Part shown: in pieces, positions 1-9,006 of the stretch
Layout of the letters: each line of letters starts with the position of its first letter
Numbering within the stretch: the first letter of the stretch is position 1
Source: DATKCA01 sp035544675
GTDB taxonomy: Bacteria; Acidobacteriota; Thermoanaerobaculia; Gp7-AA8
Direction of reading: 5' to 3'
DNA length: 64,000 nt
NCBI GenBank assembly: GCA_035544675.1
Contig: DATKCA010000283.1
Location: 1-64,000, forward strand
Made by a program: the position numbers and the translations under genes
The notes under the pieces: generated by a model
What the model saw: only the letters and a program-made list of their open reading frames with translations
What the model was told of the DNA's origin: nothing
Databases searched by the model: none

Positions 1-527
1 GCGTCGATCTTGATGAGGGCGATGTCGGTGGCCGGATCGCGGCCGATGACCTTGGCCTCGAGCGTGCGGCCGCCGATGCCGTTCTCATCCGCGCCGAAGT
101 GCACGTCCACTCTCGTCGCGCTTTCCACGACGTGGTTGTTCGTCAGGATGTAGCCGTCCGGCGAGATGATGAAGCCGGAGCCGCCGCTGCGCTGCGGTCT
201 CTCCTCGTCTTCGCCGCGGCGGCGGTTCGGATTCCGGGGATCGGGAAAAAAGAAGTCGAATGGATCCCCGAATTGCCGCCGCGTGCTGTTGCGGACGATC
301 TCCGTCGTGGTGATCGATACGACGGCGGGAGCGACGCGCGCTGCAACGTCGGCGAAGGACGGGATCGTCACGGCGCTGACGGCGCCCTGCGTCGTCTGGA
401 TCGCCGTGGGCGCCTGAGCGTTCGATTGGCCCATCAGGCCGAGGTCGGCGCTGATCAGCACTCCGAACGAGACGGACGCGATCACGATCGCTACCGTCGA
501 GATGATGCGTTTGGTGGACTGGCTCAT
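1..527 (-). CDS. HtrA/DegP-type serine protease, N-terminal part
   Basis: The C-terminus lies beyond the left edge, so only about 175 residues are visible. The protein starts with a hydrophobic signal or anchor (MSQSTKRIISTVAIVIASVS), then a Ser/Thr-rich linker and the start of a trypsin-like domain. SGGSGFIISPDGYILTNNHV carries the catalytic His, and DPATDIALIKID carries the catalytic Asp; both are hallmarks of the DegP/HtrA family. The Ser motif and PDZ domains would be outside the window. An AGGAGG ribosome site lies five bases before the ATG at 527, which fixes the start. The family degrades or refolds damaged envelope proteins in the periplasm. Family assignment is firm; the exact paralogue (DegP, DegQ or DegS) cannot be decided. 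Confidence 0.9.
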   Translation of the reverse strand, partial: MSQSTKRIISTVAIVIASVSFGVLISADLGLMGQSNAQAPTAIQTTQGAVSAVTIPSFADVAARVAPAVVSITTTEIVRNSTRRQFGDPFDFFFPDPRNPNRRRGEDEERPQRSGGSGFIISPDGYILTNNHVVESATRVDVHFGADENGIGGRTLEAKVIGRDPATDIALIKID

Positions 528-773
528 ATTCCTCCTGGGTACAGACTGCCGCAACGTGAAACGTTTTGGATGCGCGTCCACGGCAGGCGGCCTAAGCTGG
601 CCGACCGATATTCTGCTCCCGCTTCAGGGCGAGTGCCAGTGCCGCGATGGGCGCGTCTGCCGATTCAGACGCAAACGCGGCGCAGAATGTTTCGGCCGGC
701 CGGAACCGTGACAGTTCGTTCAAGGGGCTCCGGGCCGAGCCCTTTGGCCCCTGAGCCCCGATCAAAAGCACGA

Positions 774-797
774 AGGCCTCGCGTGGAAGCGAGGCCT
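774..797 (-). terminator. Hairpin terminator after the YeaQ-like gene
   Basis: AGGCCTCGC (774-782) pairs perfectly with GCGAGGCCT (789-797) around a 6-base loop. Read on the minus strand the stem is followed by TCGTGCTTTTG, a short T-rich tail, so it fits a rho-independent terminator for the gene ending at 827. The rest of the 299-base gap at 528-826 shows no gene. Confidence 0.65.
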
Positions 798-826
798 CGG
801 CAAATCACCAGGGGTGTGTGAAGTGG

Positions 827-1081
827 TCAGACGACGCGCCGCCGGCCGACGATCAGGCGGTAGATGAGGAGAAGAACCATCGCGCCGATGATCGAGCCGA
901 TCCAGCCTGCCGCAGTGTTCTCCCGGCCGAGGAGCGTGCTCGCAAGGAAGCCGCCCACGAACGAGCCGGCGATGCCGAGGAGAATGGTCACAATCCAGCC
1001 ACCCGGGTCACGGCCGGGCATGAGGAACTTGGCGATCGCGCCAACGATCAAACCGAACAACAGCCATCCAATGATATTCAT
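827..1081 (-). CDS. YeaQ/YmgE/GlsB-family small membrane protein
   Basis: An 84-residue protein made of three hydrophobic segments separated by glycine-rich turns (IIGWLLFGLIVGAIAKFLMP, WIVTILLGIAGSFVGGFLAS, WIGSIIGAMVLLLIYRLIVG) with an Arg-rich tail. This is the layout of the 'transglycosylase-associated' YeaQ/GlsB family, which is linked to general stress in many bacteria but whose biochemical activity is not known. The ATG at 1081 is preferred over a TTG one codon upstream because GGAGGA sits about six bases before it. It is transcribed alone, away from the phosphofructokinase gene, and followed by a clear hairpin. Confidence 0.85.
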   Translation of the reverse strand: MNIIGWLLFGLIVGAIAKFLMPGRDPGGWIVTILLGIAGSFVGGFLASTLLGRENTAAGWIGSIIGAMVLLLIYRLIVGRRRVV

Positions 1082-1100
1082 CAATTTCCTCCAACGTTAA

Positions 1101-1147
1101 GCCGGCTCCCGGAGCCGGCGCACCCTACTGTTGAGCAACAGGGGTGC
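1101..1147. repeat. Two adjacent inverted repeats in a divergent gap
   Basis: GCCGGCTC (1101-1108) and GAGCCGGC (1112-1119) form an 8-bp dyad. Directly after it, GCACCC-TA-CTGTTG (1120-1133) pairs with CAACAGGGGTGC (1136-1147), leaving a two-base bulge. They lie between divergently transcribed genes (starts at 1081 and 1233), so a regulatory or repeat-element role is possible; neither has a T-tract. Confidence 0.5.
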
Positions 1148-1232
1148 CAGAGCGGCGTGATCCATTACACCTTTCCGGGGCTGGGCATCCGCTTTCCTCT
1201 ACACCCTTCTTGCATTAGCCTCGCGCTCGATC

Positions 1233-2303
<1,071 letters not shown>

Positions 2304-2390
2304 CCTTCTTAGTCCTTAGTCCTCCTTAGTCCTTAGTCCTTAGTCCTTGGAGACCTAAGGACTAACGCCTAACGACTAACGCCTAAGCTT
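2304..2390. repeat. TTAGTCC word-repeat spacer with inverted copies
   Basis: After the pfkA stop there are five copies of TTAGTCC, then GGAGACC, then TAAGGACTAA and TAACGACTAA. The GGACTAA units are reverse complements of the TTAGTCC units, so the stretch can fold into a long hairpin. It fills almost the whole gap before the next gene and has no open reading frame. It probably acts as a terminator or is a repetitive element. Confidence 0.75.
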
Positions 2391-2404
2391 ACAATGCGCG
2401 GCCA

Positions 2405-3202
2405 ATGGCCGACCTGGTCCAGTACCGCGTTGAAGACGGCGTGGCGATCTTCGAGCTGAACGACCCGCCCGCGAACACCTACACGTACGAGATGAACAAG
2501 GCGCTCGACGCCTGCATCCTCCACGCGCGCATGGACGATGCCGTCCACGTCATCGTGATCCGCGGCGCGGGCGACAAATTCTTCTCCGCGGGCGCGAACA
2601 TCAGGATGCTCTCGGAGGTCACGCCGGCCTTCAAGTACTACTTCTGCCTCCACGCCAACGAGACGCTGCTGCGTCTGGAGTCGACGGCCAAGCTGGTCAT
2701 CGCCGCGCTGAACGGCCACACCGTGGGCGGCGGATTCGAGATCGCGATGGCGGCCGACATCCGCATCGCTCTCCAGGGCTCCGGGAAAGTCGGTCTGCCC
2801 GAAGTCACGCTCGGAGTGCTCCCCGGGACGGGTGGGACGCAGCGGCTGGCCCGGATGCTCGGCAAGTCGAAGGCCATCGAGGTCATGGCCGAGGGGAGCC
2901 TGTTCGACTACGAGAAGGCGCTGGAGCTCGGGCTCATCAATTACCTGTGGCCGGCCGGCGAGGGCGGGAAGAGGTGGTGGGACCGCGTGATCGAGTACGC
3001 CAGGAGCTTCTGCCCGCCGAACAAGGCGGCCATGGCGGTGGGCCGCATCAAGCGCGCCGTGCAGACCGGCTGGGAGATCCCGATCGAGGCCGGCCTGGCC
3101 GTCGAGCGCGAGCTGCAGCAGCAACTTTTTCAGAGCGATGACGCCGCGGAAGGCATCACGTCCTACAATCAGAAACGCAAGCCCGAGTTCACAGGAAAAT
3201 GA
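2405..3202 (+). CDS. Enoyl-CoA hydratase/isomerase family protein
   Basis: 265 residues of crotonase fold. The oxyanion-hole and CoA region is seen as KFFSAGANIRML and NGHTVGGGFEIAMAADIRIA. Glu112 (GGGFEIA) and Glu133 (GLPEVTLGVLPGTGGTQRL) align with the two catalytic glutamates of mitochondrial enoyl-CoA hydratase (144 and 164), so hydration of 2-enoyl-CoA is chemically plausible. The C-terminal helical region (PNKAAMAVGRIKRAVQTGWE) is typical. The likely role is fatty-acid or amino-acid beta-oxidation; the chain-length preference cannot be read. The stop overlaps the next start (ATGATG), so the aldo/keto reductase is translationally coupled. Confidence 0.9.
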   Translation: MADLVQYRVEDGVAIFELNDPPANTYTYEMNKALDACILHARMDDAVHVIVIRGAGDKFFSAGANIRMLSEVTPAFKYYFCLHANETLLRLESTAKLVIAALNGHTVGGGFEIAMAADIRIALQGSGKVGLPEVTLGVLPGTGGTQRLARMLGKSKAIEVMAEGSLFDYEKALELGLINYLWPAGEGGKRWWDRVIEYARSFCPPNKAAMAVGRIKRAVQTGWEIPIEAGLAVERELQQQLFQSDDAAEGITSYNQKRKPEFTGK

Positions 3203-4317
3203 TGCGCTATCGAAACCTTCACGGAACAGACCTTCAGCTCAGCGAGCTTGGCTTCGGCACGTGGACGGTGACCACCGGCTGGTGGGGCACCTACAGCGAT
3301 GCCGAAGCTCAGCGGATGATCAGCGCCGCGATCGACCGCGGGATCAACTACATCGACACCGCAGACGCGTACGGCAACGGCCGGGGCGAGACGGTGCTGG
3401 CGGCGCTGCTCCGGGAGAAGAAGGACCTCATCGTCGGGACGAAATTCGGCTACGACTTCTACAACAACCCCGAGCGCCCTCGCGGCCAGCGCGAGCTGCC
3501 GCAGGACATGTCGCCGAAGTTCATCCGCTTCGCGCTCGAGCAGTCTCTTCAGCGCCTCGGCACCGACCACGTGGCCATCTACCAGCCGCACAACCCGCGC
3601 GTCGATGTGCTCATGCAGGACGAACACTGGGAGACCCTGGAGAGCCTTCGCCGCGAAGGGAAGATCCTCTCGTACGGCCCCTCGCTCGGACCGGCCATCG
3701 GATGGCGGGACGAGGGCATCTACAGCAACGGCGCGCGGCGCGCGCCGTTGACGCAGATGATCTACAACATGCTCGAGCAGGATCCGGGGCGCGAGTTCAT
3801 CCTGGCCGCCGATCGCGGCCCCTCCTATGCCGGTGTGGCCGAGGCCTCGGAGGGGGCGACGAACAAGAAGATGTGCGCGCCTTCAGGCGCGTTCGACCCC
3901 TCGTTCCGGGCCTGGAAGGCGAAGCCGGCCCCGCAGTTCCTCATCCGCGTCACGCATTCCTCCGGCATGCTCGAAGGCAAGTACACGATCGACACGAAGT
4001 TCGACGAGAACGATCACCGCTCCCACCGGCCCCGGGCCTGGCTGGTGGAAGGACTGCAGAAGGTGGAGCGGCTCGAGCCGCTCTGCCGGAGACGCGGGGT
4101 GACCATCGGACAGCTGGCGCTGCTGTGGCTCTACGCCCATCAGAGCATCGTCTCGGCGCTGCCGAACATCTATAACGAGGAACAGATCGAGGAGTTCGCG
4201 TCCGCTTCCGATCACGCGCCGCTCGCCGACGCGGAGATGGAAGAGGTGCACGAGCTCTACACGCGCAACTTCGACATCACCCCATACGTCGAGGAACCTG
4301 CGGCCGCGCGTGCGTAG
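3199..4317 (+). CDS. Aldo/keto reductase
   Basis: 372 residues with a (beta/alpha)8 aldo/keto reductase pattern. The catalytic tetrad is complete: Asp53 and Tyr58 in IDTADAYGNG, Lys82 in GTKFGYD, and His131 in IYQPHNPR. The family reduces aldehydes and ketones with NADPH; the substrate is not evident. A roughly 60-residue insertion (from about GWRDEG to FDPSFRAW) is longer than in short family members. Start at 3199 or at the adjacent ATG at 3202. The gene overlaps both the upstream hydratase and the downstream GTG start at 4310, so it lies in the middle of a coupled operon. Confidence 0.9.
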   Translation: MMRYRNLHGTDLQLSELGFGTWTVTTGWWGTYSDAEAQRMISAAIDRGINYIDTADAYGNGRGETVLAALLREKKDLIVGTKFGYDFYNNPERPRGQRELPQDMSPKFIRFALEQSLQRLGTDHVAIYQPHNPRVDVLMQDEHWETLESLRREGKILSYGPSLGPAIGWRDEGIYSNGARRAPLTQMIYNMLEQDPGREFILAADRGPSYAGVAEASEGATNKKMCAPSGAFDPSFRAWKAKPAPQFLIRVTHSSGMLEGKYTIDTKFDENDHRSHRPRAWLVEGLQKVERLEPLCRRRGVTIGQLALLWLYAHQSIVSALPNIYNEEQIEEFASASDHAPLADAEMEEVHELYTRNFDITPYVEEPAAARA

Positions 4318-5946
4318 CGGCTTCTACATCGCGGCTCTTTCACTCCTCAGCATCACCGTCGCCGCGTTGTCGATCGGGAGCGTCCGGCTCGACAGCGCGA
4401 CATCGGACGAGCCGGCCTACATCGCCGCCGGCATGATCAAGCTCACGGCCGGCCGGCTCGACTTCTTCCGCGACCAGCCGCCGCTCATGAACTCCATCAG
4501 CGCGGCACCGCTCGTCGCCGCCGGCTACGAGATGCCGCCATCTGGCAGATCGGCGGAAACCACTGGGGTATCGGCCAGCGATTTCTCTTCCGCTCCGGAT
4601 ACGACGGCCACCGAATCCTGATGCTGGCCAGATTGCCGACGGTCGCCCTGTTCCTCGCGCTCTGCTTCGCCGTCTGTTTCTTCGTCGCCCATCACACCGG
4701 CAGCAGGGCGTGGGGCCTCGGCGCGTTCGCGCTGACCGGCTTCTGCCCGAACCTGATGGCGCACGGCAGGCTGGCCACGGTCGACGTGGCGCTCTCGCTC
4801 TTCTGCTTCCTGGCCGTCGCGCTCTTCGTGGCCATGCTGGAGCGGCCTGCGTACATCCGTGGCGCCGGCGTCGGCGCCGCTTCCGCCGCCGCGGCGCTCT
4901 CGAAGACCTCCGGCAACATCCTCGGGCTCGTCTTTCTACTCCTGCTCGCCGTGGTCCGGCCGAAAGAGAGGAAGTTCTACCTCTGTCTCCTCATGGCGGT
5001 CATCGCCGCCGTGGCGGTGCTGGAGGTCGTCATCCTGGCCGAGGGGGGCGAGGCTTATGTTGCGGCGAACTTTCCGGATCTGCCTCGCGTGGCCGTTCCG
5101 TTCGCCGAGTATCTCGCCAACCTCGCCGCGATCCGCGACTGGTACCGGTGGGGACATGACAAGCCACAGTTCCTTCTGGGGGAGTTCTCCACGCGCGGCT
5201 GGTGGCACTACTATCCGGTCGCCATCGCCCTGAAGACGACCATCCCGGCGCTGCTGCTCGTGGCCGGCTCCTGGCTCGTAGCCTTTGTTTCGTGGAGACG
5301 CAGATCCGGCCCTGCCGAGAGCCAGGAGCCAGGAGGCGGGAGCCGCAATGCCGTCCTGGCCTGCCTGCTCTTCGCGGCGCTGTTCCTCCTGATCGCGGCG
5401 CGCGGCCAGCTGGCTCTGGGGATCCGGTACGTGCTGCCCATTTACCCGTTTCTGTATGCGGCGGCGATGATCCTGTGGAGCGCCGCGCGTGTGGCGCGGC
5501 GTCACGTCGTGTGGATGGTGACCGTGCTGCTGGTCTGGCACGCCGGCGAGAACCTGGCGGCCTACCCGTCCTACATCGGCTACTTCAACGAATTCATCGG
5601 CTCGCACAGGAATGCGGACCGCTTTCTCATCGACTCGAATCTCGACTGGGGGCAGGACCTGCGAAGGCTCGATGTCTGGTGCCTGGAGAACGGAGTGACG
5701 GAGATTGCGCTGCACTACTTCGGCGGCGCTGACCCGGAATTCGACCTCACCGCGCGCGTGATCGGCGGATATGGCCCGGGCGCCGCGCTGCTGCCGAAGG
5801 GCTTCTTCGCGCTGAGCCGGCACTTCTATCGCGTCAGCTTCAGTCCGCAGGTCTCGCGCGTGACCTACGACGACTACCTCGCCGCATCGAAGGCGCGCTA
5901 CGTGACGACGGTGGGCGACTCGATCATGGTGTACCGCATCGAATGA
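4310..5946 (+). pseudogene. GT39-like membrane glycosyltransferase, interrupted by a frameshift
   Basis: Two frames together match the intact paralogue that follows. Frame 2 from the GTG at 4310 gives SVRLDSATSDEPAYIAAG and DQPPLMNSISAAP, with the luminal acidic pair of GT-C enzymes. After GYEMPP (about 4540) it departs into an unrelated tail ending at 4621. Frame 1 then carries IWQIGGNHWGIG, SGYDGHRILMLARLPTVALF and all the rest, to the FLIDSNLDWGQDL motif and stop at 5946. A single missing base in the CCGCCATC stretch explains the shift. Repaired, the protein would be about 545 residues with some 11-12 membrane segments, transferring a sugar from a polyprenyl-phosphate donor. This may be a real disruption or a sequencing error. 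It overlaps its neighbours on both sides. Confidence 0.85.
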
Positions 5947-7481
5947 GCCCGCGCATCGTGCTCGCCGTCCTGGCCATCGTCGTCGCCGCGCTCGCGGTTG
6001 GGAGTGTCCGGCTGGACAGCGCGACGGCGGACGAAGGCGCGCACATCGTGGCGGGCCTCGTCAAGCTGAAGACCGGGACCATGGACTTCTTCCCGGAGCA
6101 GCCTCCGCTCATGAACTCGTTGAGCGCGCTGCCGCTCGCCCTCGGCGGATACGAGCCTCCGACCGGCTGGCGCGCGGCGCCGGAGCACTGGACCGCGGGT
6201 CATGCTCTGCTCTACCGGAGCGGATACGACGCACGGCGGATGCTGTTTCTCGCGCGACTACCCACGATCGCGCTCTTTCTGGCGCTCTGTTTCCTGGTGT
6301 ACTGGTTCGTTGCGCGCGAGAGCGGGAGCCGGTGGTGGGGCGTCTTCGCATTTGCGCTGACAGGCTTCTGCCCGAACCTCCTCGCGCATGGACGGCTGGC
6401 CACGGTCGACATCGGAGCGACGTTCTTCATGTTCGCGGCCACCGTCATGTTCCTCGACGCACTGCGCCGCCAGGATTGGCGGCGCTCCGCTCTGGCCGGA
6501 GTGTTGACCGCCTGCGCCGTCCTCTCGAAGACCTCCGCCCTGCTCCTCGGCCCGTACTTTCTGGTGATCGCGATCGTCTTCGCGATCAGGAGGCGTCCCG
6601 TCATCAGGACGATCGTGATCAGCTCGATCGCGGCGCTGGTGGTCTTCGAGGCCGTCTACCTCATCGAGGCCAGGAGCATCGACCCGCTTCTGCCGTTCCG
6701 CGGGTACTGGAAGAACGTCGAGGCCATCCGTGCCTGGGTCACGACCGGCCACGAACGGCCGCAGTTCCTGCTCGGCGAGTTCTCGACGCGAGGCTGGCCG
6801 CATTACTTCCTCGTGGCCTGGCTGCTCAAGGTTCCCCTCGGCGCACAACTGCTCGTGATCGCCGGCGCGGTGCTGGCGGTACGGCGCCGCAATCCCATCG
6901 TGATCGCCATGCTGGGTTTCGTCCTGTTCTTCCTGGCCGTCTCCATGACCAGCCACATCAACCTCGGTCTCCGCTACGTGCTGCCCGTGTTCCCGTTCGC
7001 GTTCGCCGGTGCGGTGATCTCCCTCAGCGCGGCGAACAAACGTGCCGTGGCCGCGGTGAGCGGCGTTCTGCTGGCGTGGCACATCGGATCGAGCCTCCTC
7101 ACCTATCCGGGCTACATCAGTTACTTCAACGAGCTGATCGGAAGCCATCGCAACGCCGACAGGTTCCTCATCGACTCGAACCTCGACTGGGGGCAGGACC
7201 TGCAGCGCCTGCGTCTGTGGGCCGATGCGAACGGCGTGGACTCCATCCGCATCGACTACTTCGGGGGCGGTGACATCCGCTACGAGCTCGGCGATCGCGC
7301 CCAGTCGTGGCCGGCGCCGCGGCCCGAGCCACTGCCGCGGGGATGGTTCGCGCTGAGCCGCCACATGTACCGCTCCCGGACGACGGAAGCGCCGATCGAC
7401 TACGACAGCTATCTGGCAGGCTCGCGTGCGGAGTACGTCACCACTGTCGGGGGCTCGATCCTCGTCTATCGCGTCGAGTAG
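5943..7481 (+). CDS. GT39/ArnT-like polytopic glycosyltransferase
   Basis: 512 residues with about 11-12 hydrophobic segments. The N-terminus SVRLDSATADEGAHIVAG puts an Asp/Glu pair after the first membrane helix, the catalytic arrangement of GT-C (PMT/ArnT) transferases. The soluble end has FNELIGSHRNADRFLIDSNL followed by DWGQDL, a signature of this subgroup. Such enzymes take a sugar from a lipid-linked donor on the outer face of the inner membrane. The acceptor cannot be told. It is a tandem duplicate of the frameshifted copy and starts inside its stop codon (GAATGA), so it depends on coupling unless it has its own ribosome site. Confidence 0.85.
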   Translation: MSPRIVLAVLAIVVAALAVGSVRLDSATADEGAHIVAGLVKLKTGTMDFFPEQPPLMNSLSALPLALGGYEPPTGWRAAPEHWTAGHALLYRSGYDARRMLFLARLPTIALFLALCFLVYWFVARESGSRWWGVFAFALTGFCPNLLAHGRLATVDIGATFFMFAATVMFLDALRRQDWRRSALAGVLTACAVLSKTSALLLGPYFLVIAIVFAIRRRPVIRTIVISSIAALVVFEAVYLIEARSIDPLLPFRGYWKNVEAIRAWVTTGHERPQFLLGEFSTRGWPHYFLVAWLLKVPLGAQLLVIAGAVLAVRRRNPIVIAMLGFVLFFLAVSMTSHINLGLRYVLPVFPFAFAGAVISLSAANKRAVAAVSGVLLAWHIGSSLLTYPGYISYFNELIGSHRNADRFLIDSNLDWGQDLQRLRLWADANGVDSIRIDYFGGGDIRYELGDRAQSWPAPRPEPLPRGWFALSRHMYRSRTTEAPIDYDSYLAGSRAEYVTTVGGSILVYRVE

Positions 7482-7492
7482 GATTGCGCGCC

Positions 7493-8941
7493 ATGACCAT
7501 CCAGAACCGTCTGTTCATCAATGGAGACTTCGTCGACGCGAAGAGCGGTGCCACGTTTGCGACGACCAATCCGGCCACCGAGGAGAAGATCGCCGACGTG
7601 GCCTCGGCCGGGACCGAAGACGTCGACGCGGCCGTGCGCGCCGCGCGCGCGCAGATGGAGCCGGGCTCGGAGTGGCAGAAGATGAAGCCGCGGGACCGGG
7701 CCAAGGTCATGTGGCGCATTGCCGACATGCTCACGGCGAAGGCCGAGGAGATCGGCCGGATCGAGACGATCGACAACGGCAAGCCGATCTTCGAGTCGCA
7801 GTTCGTCGACACGCCCGCCGCGGCCGAGTGCCTCTACTATTTCGCCGGCTGGTCGGGCAAAGTCACCGGCGAGACGATCCCCGTGCAGGACGGGGCGTTC
7901 ACGTACACGCTGCGCGAGCCGGTCGGTGTCGTCGGCACGATCACCCCCTGGAACTTCCCGCTGATGCTGGCGGTGTGGAAGATCGCGCCGGCGCTCGCGT
8001 GCGGCAACGCCGTCGTCTGCAAGCCGGCGTCGAACACGGCTCTGTCGCTCCTGAAGTTCGCCGAGTATGCCAAAGAGTGCGGACTTCCGGCGGGCGTGCT
8101 CAACGTCGTGCCGGGTCGCGGCAGCGTGGTTGGAAATGCCATCGTCGACCACTCCGGAATCGACGCCATCGCGTTCACCGGGTCGGCCGAGGTGGGGCGC
8201 GAGCTGATGGCGCGGGCGTCGAAGACGCTCAAGAAGGTGTCGCTCGAGCTGGGCGGGAAGTCGCCGAACATCGTCCTGGCCGATGCCGACCTGGAGGCGG
8301 CCTCGCGCGGGGCGCTCAACGCCATCTTCTACGGCAAGGGCGAAGTCTGCGCGGCCGGCTCGCGTCTTCTCGTCGAGGAGTCCGTGCACGACGAGCTCAT
8401 GGCGAAGATCAGCGATCGCGCCGGCAAGATGGTCGCGGGCGATCCGCTGCATCCCAAGACGCGTCTGGGGGCCATCGTCTCCAAAGAGCAGATGGAGAGT
8501 GTCCTGCGCTACATCGAAGCCGGGAAGAGCGAGGGCGCGAAGCTCGTCACCGGGGGTGAGCGCGCCGACATCGGGACCGGCAAGGGCTACTTCCTGAAGC
8601 CGACGATCTTCGACGACGTCCAGCCGGACATGCGCATCGCGCGCGAGGAGATCTTCGGTCCGGTGCTGGCCACGATCCGGTTCAAGGACGCCGAGGACGC
8701 GATCGCGAAGGGCAACGCCACGGTGTACGGACTGGCGGCGGCGGTGTGGACGCGCGACATCTCCAAGGCGCATCGCGTGGCGCGCGCGCTCAAGGCCGGC
8801 ACGGTCTGGGTGAACACGTACAACCTCTACGACCCGGCTCTGCCGTTCGGCGGCTTCAAGGAGTCGGGCTTCGGCCGCGATCAGGGCCGGGACGCGCTGG
8901 AGAAGTACACGCAGACCAAGAGCGTCTGGGTGAACCTCTGA
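7493..8941 (+). CDS. NAD(P)-dependent aldehyde dehydrogenase
   Basis: 482 residues. The frame is open far upstream, but ATG at 7493 (MTIQNRLFINGDF) matches family starts and lies just after the preceding stop. Motifs in order are TPWNFPLMLAVWKIAPALAC (active-site Asn, cofactor region), FTGSAEVGRE, LELGGKSPNIV (general-base Glu), GEVCAAGSRLLV (nucleophilic Cys), EEIFGPVL and PFGGFKESGFGRDQG. This is the betaine-aldehyde/retinal-dehydrogenase-like class that oxidises an aldehyde to the acid. The substrate is unknown. Its position with the hydratase and aldo/keto reductase suggests shared aldehyde metabolism. It ends in a convergent gap containing a strong palindrome. Confidence 0.93.
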   Translation: MTIQNRLFINGDFVDAKSGATFATTNPATEEKIADVASAGTEDVDAAVRAARAQMEPGSEWQKMKPRDRAKVMWRIADMLTAKAEEIGRIETIDNGKPIFESQFVDTPAAAECLYYFAGWSGKVTGETIPVQDGAFTYTLREPVGVVGTITPWNFPLMLAVWKIAPALACGNAVVCKPASNTALSLLKFAEYAKECGLPAGVLNVVPGRGSVVGNAIVDHSGIDAIAFTGSAEVGRELMARASKTLKKVSLELGGKSPNIVLADADLEAASRGALNAIFYGKGEVCAAGSRLLVEESVHDELMAKISDRAGKMVAGDPLHPKTRLGAIVSKEQMESVLRYIEAGKSEGAKLVTGGERADIGTGKGYFLKPTIFDDVQPDMRIAREEIFGPVLATIRFKDAEDAIAKGNATVYGLAAAVWTRDISKAHRVARALKAGTVWVNTYNLYDPALPFGGFKESGFGRDQGRDALEKYTQTKSVWVNL

Positions 8942-8960
8942 CTCCGTGCTTCCTCTGTGT

Positions 8961-9006
8961 TCTCTGTGACTCTGTGGTGATCTCTTGAACCACAGAGTCA
9001 CAGAGA
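8961..9006. terminator. 18-bp perfect palindrome between convergent genes
   Basis: TCTCTGTGACTCTGTGGT (8961-8978) and its exact reverse complement (8989-9006) flank a 10-base loop. It lies between convergent genes, and the TGA stop of the molybdenum hydroxylase (8998-9000) falls inside the right arm. The same 17-base core occurs again at 20203-20245, so this is a dispersed element that may work as a two-way terminator. Confidence 0.8.

Noticed and set aside
4530..4630. Programmed ribosomal frameshift in the first glycosyltransferase
   Set aside because: No slippery heptamer or strong downstream structure is seen; a one-base deletion or read error is simpler.
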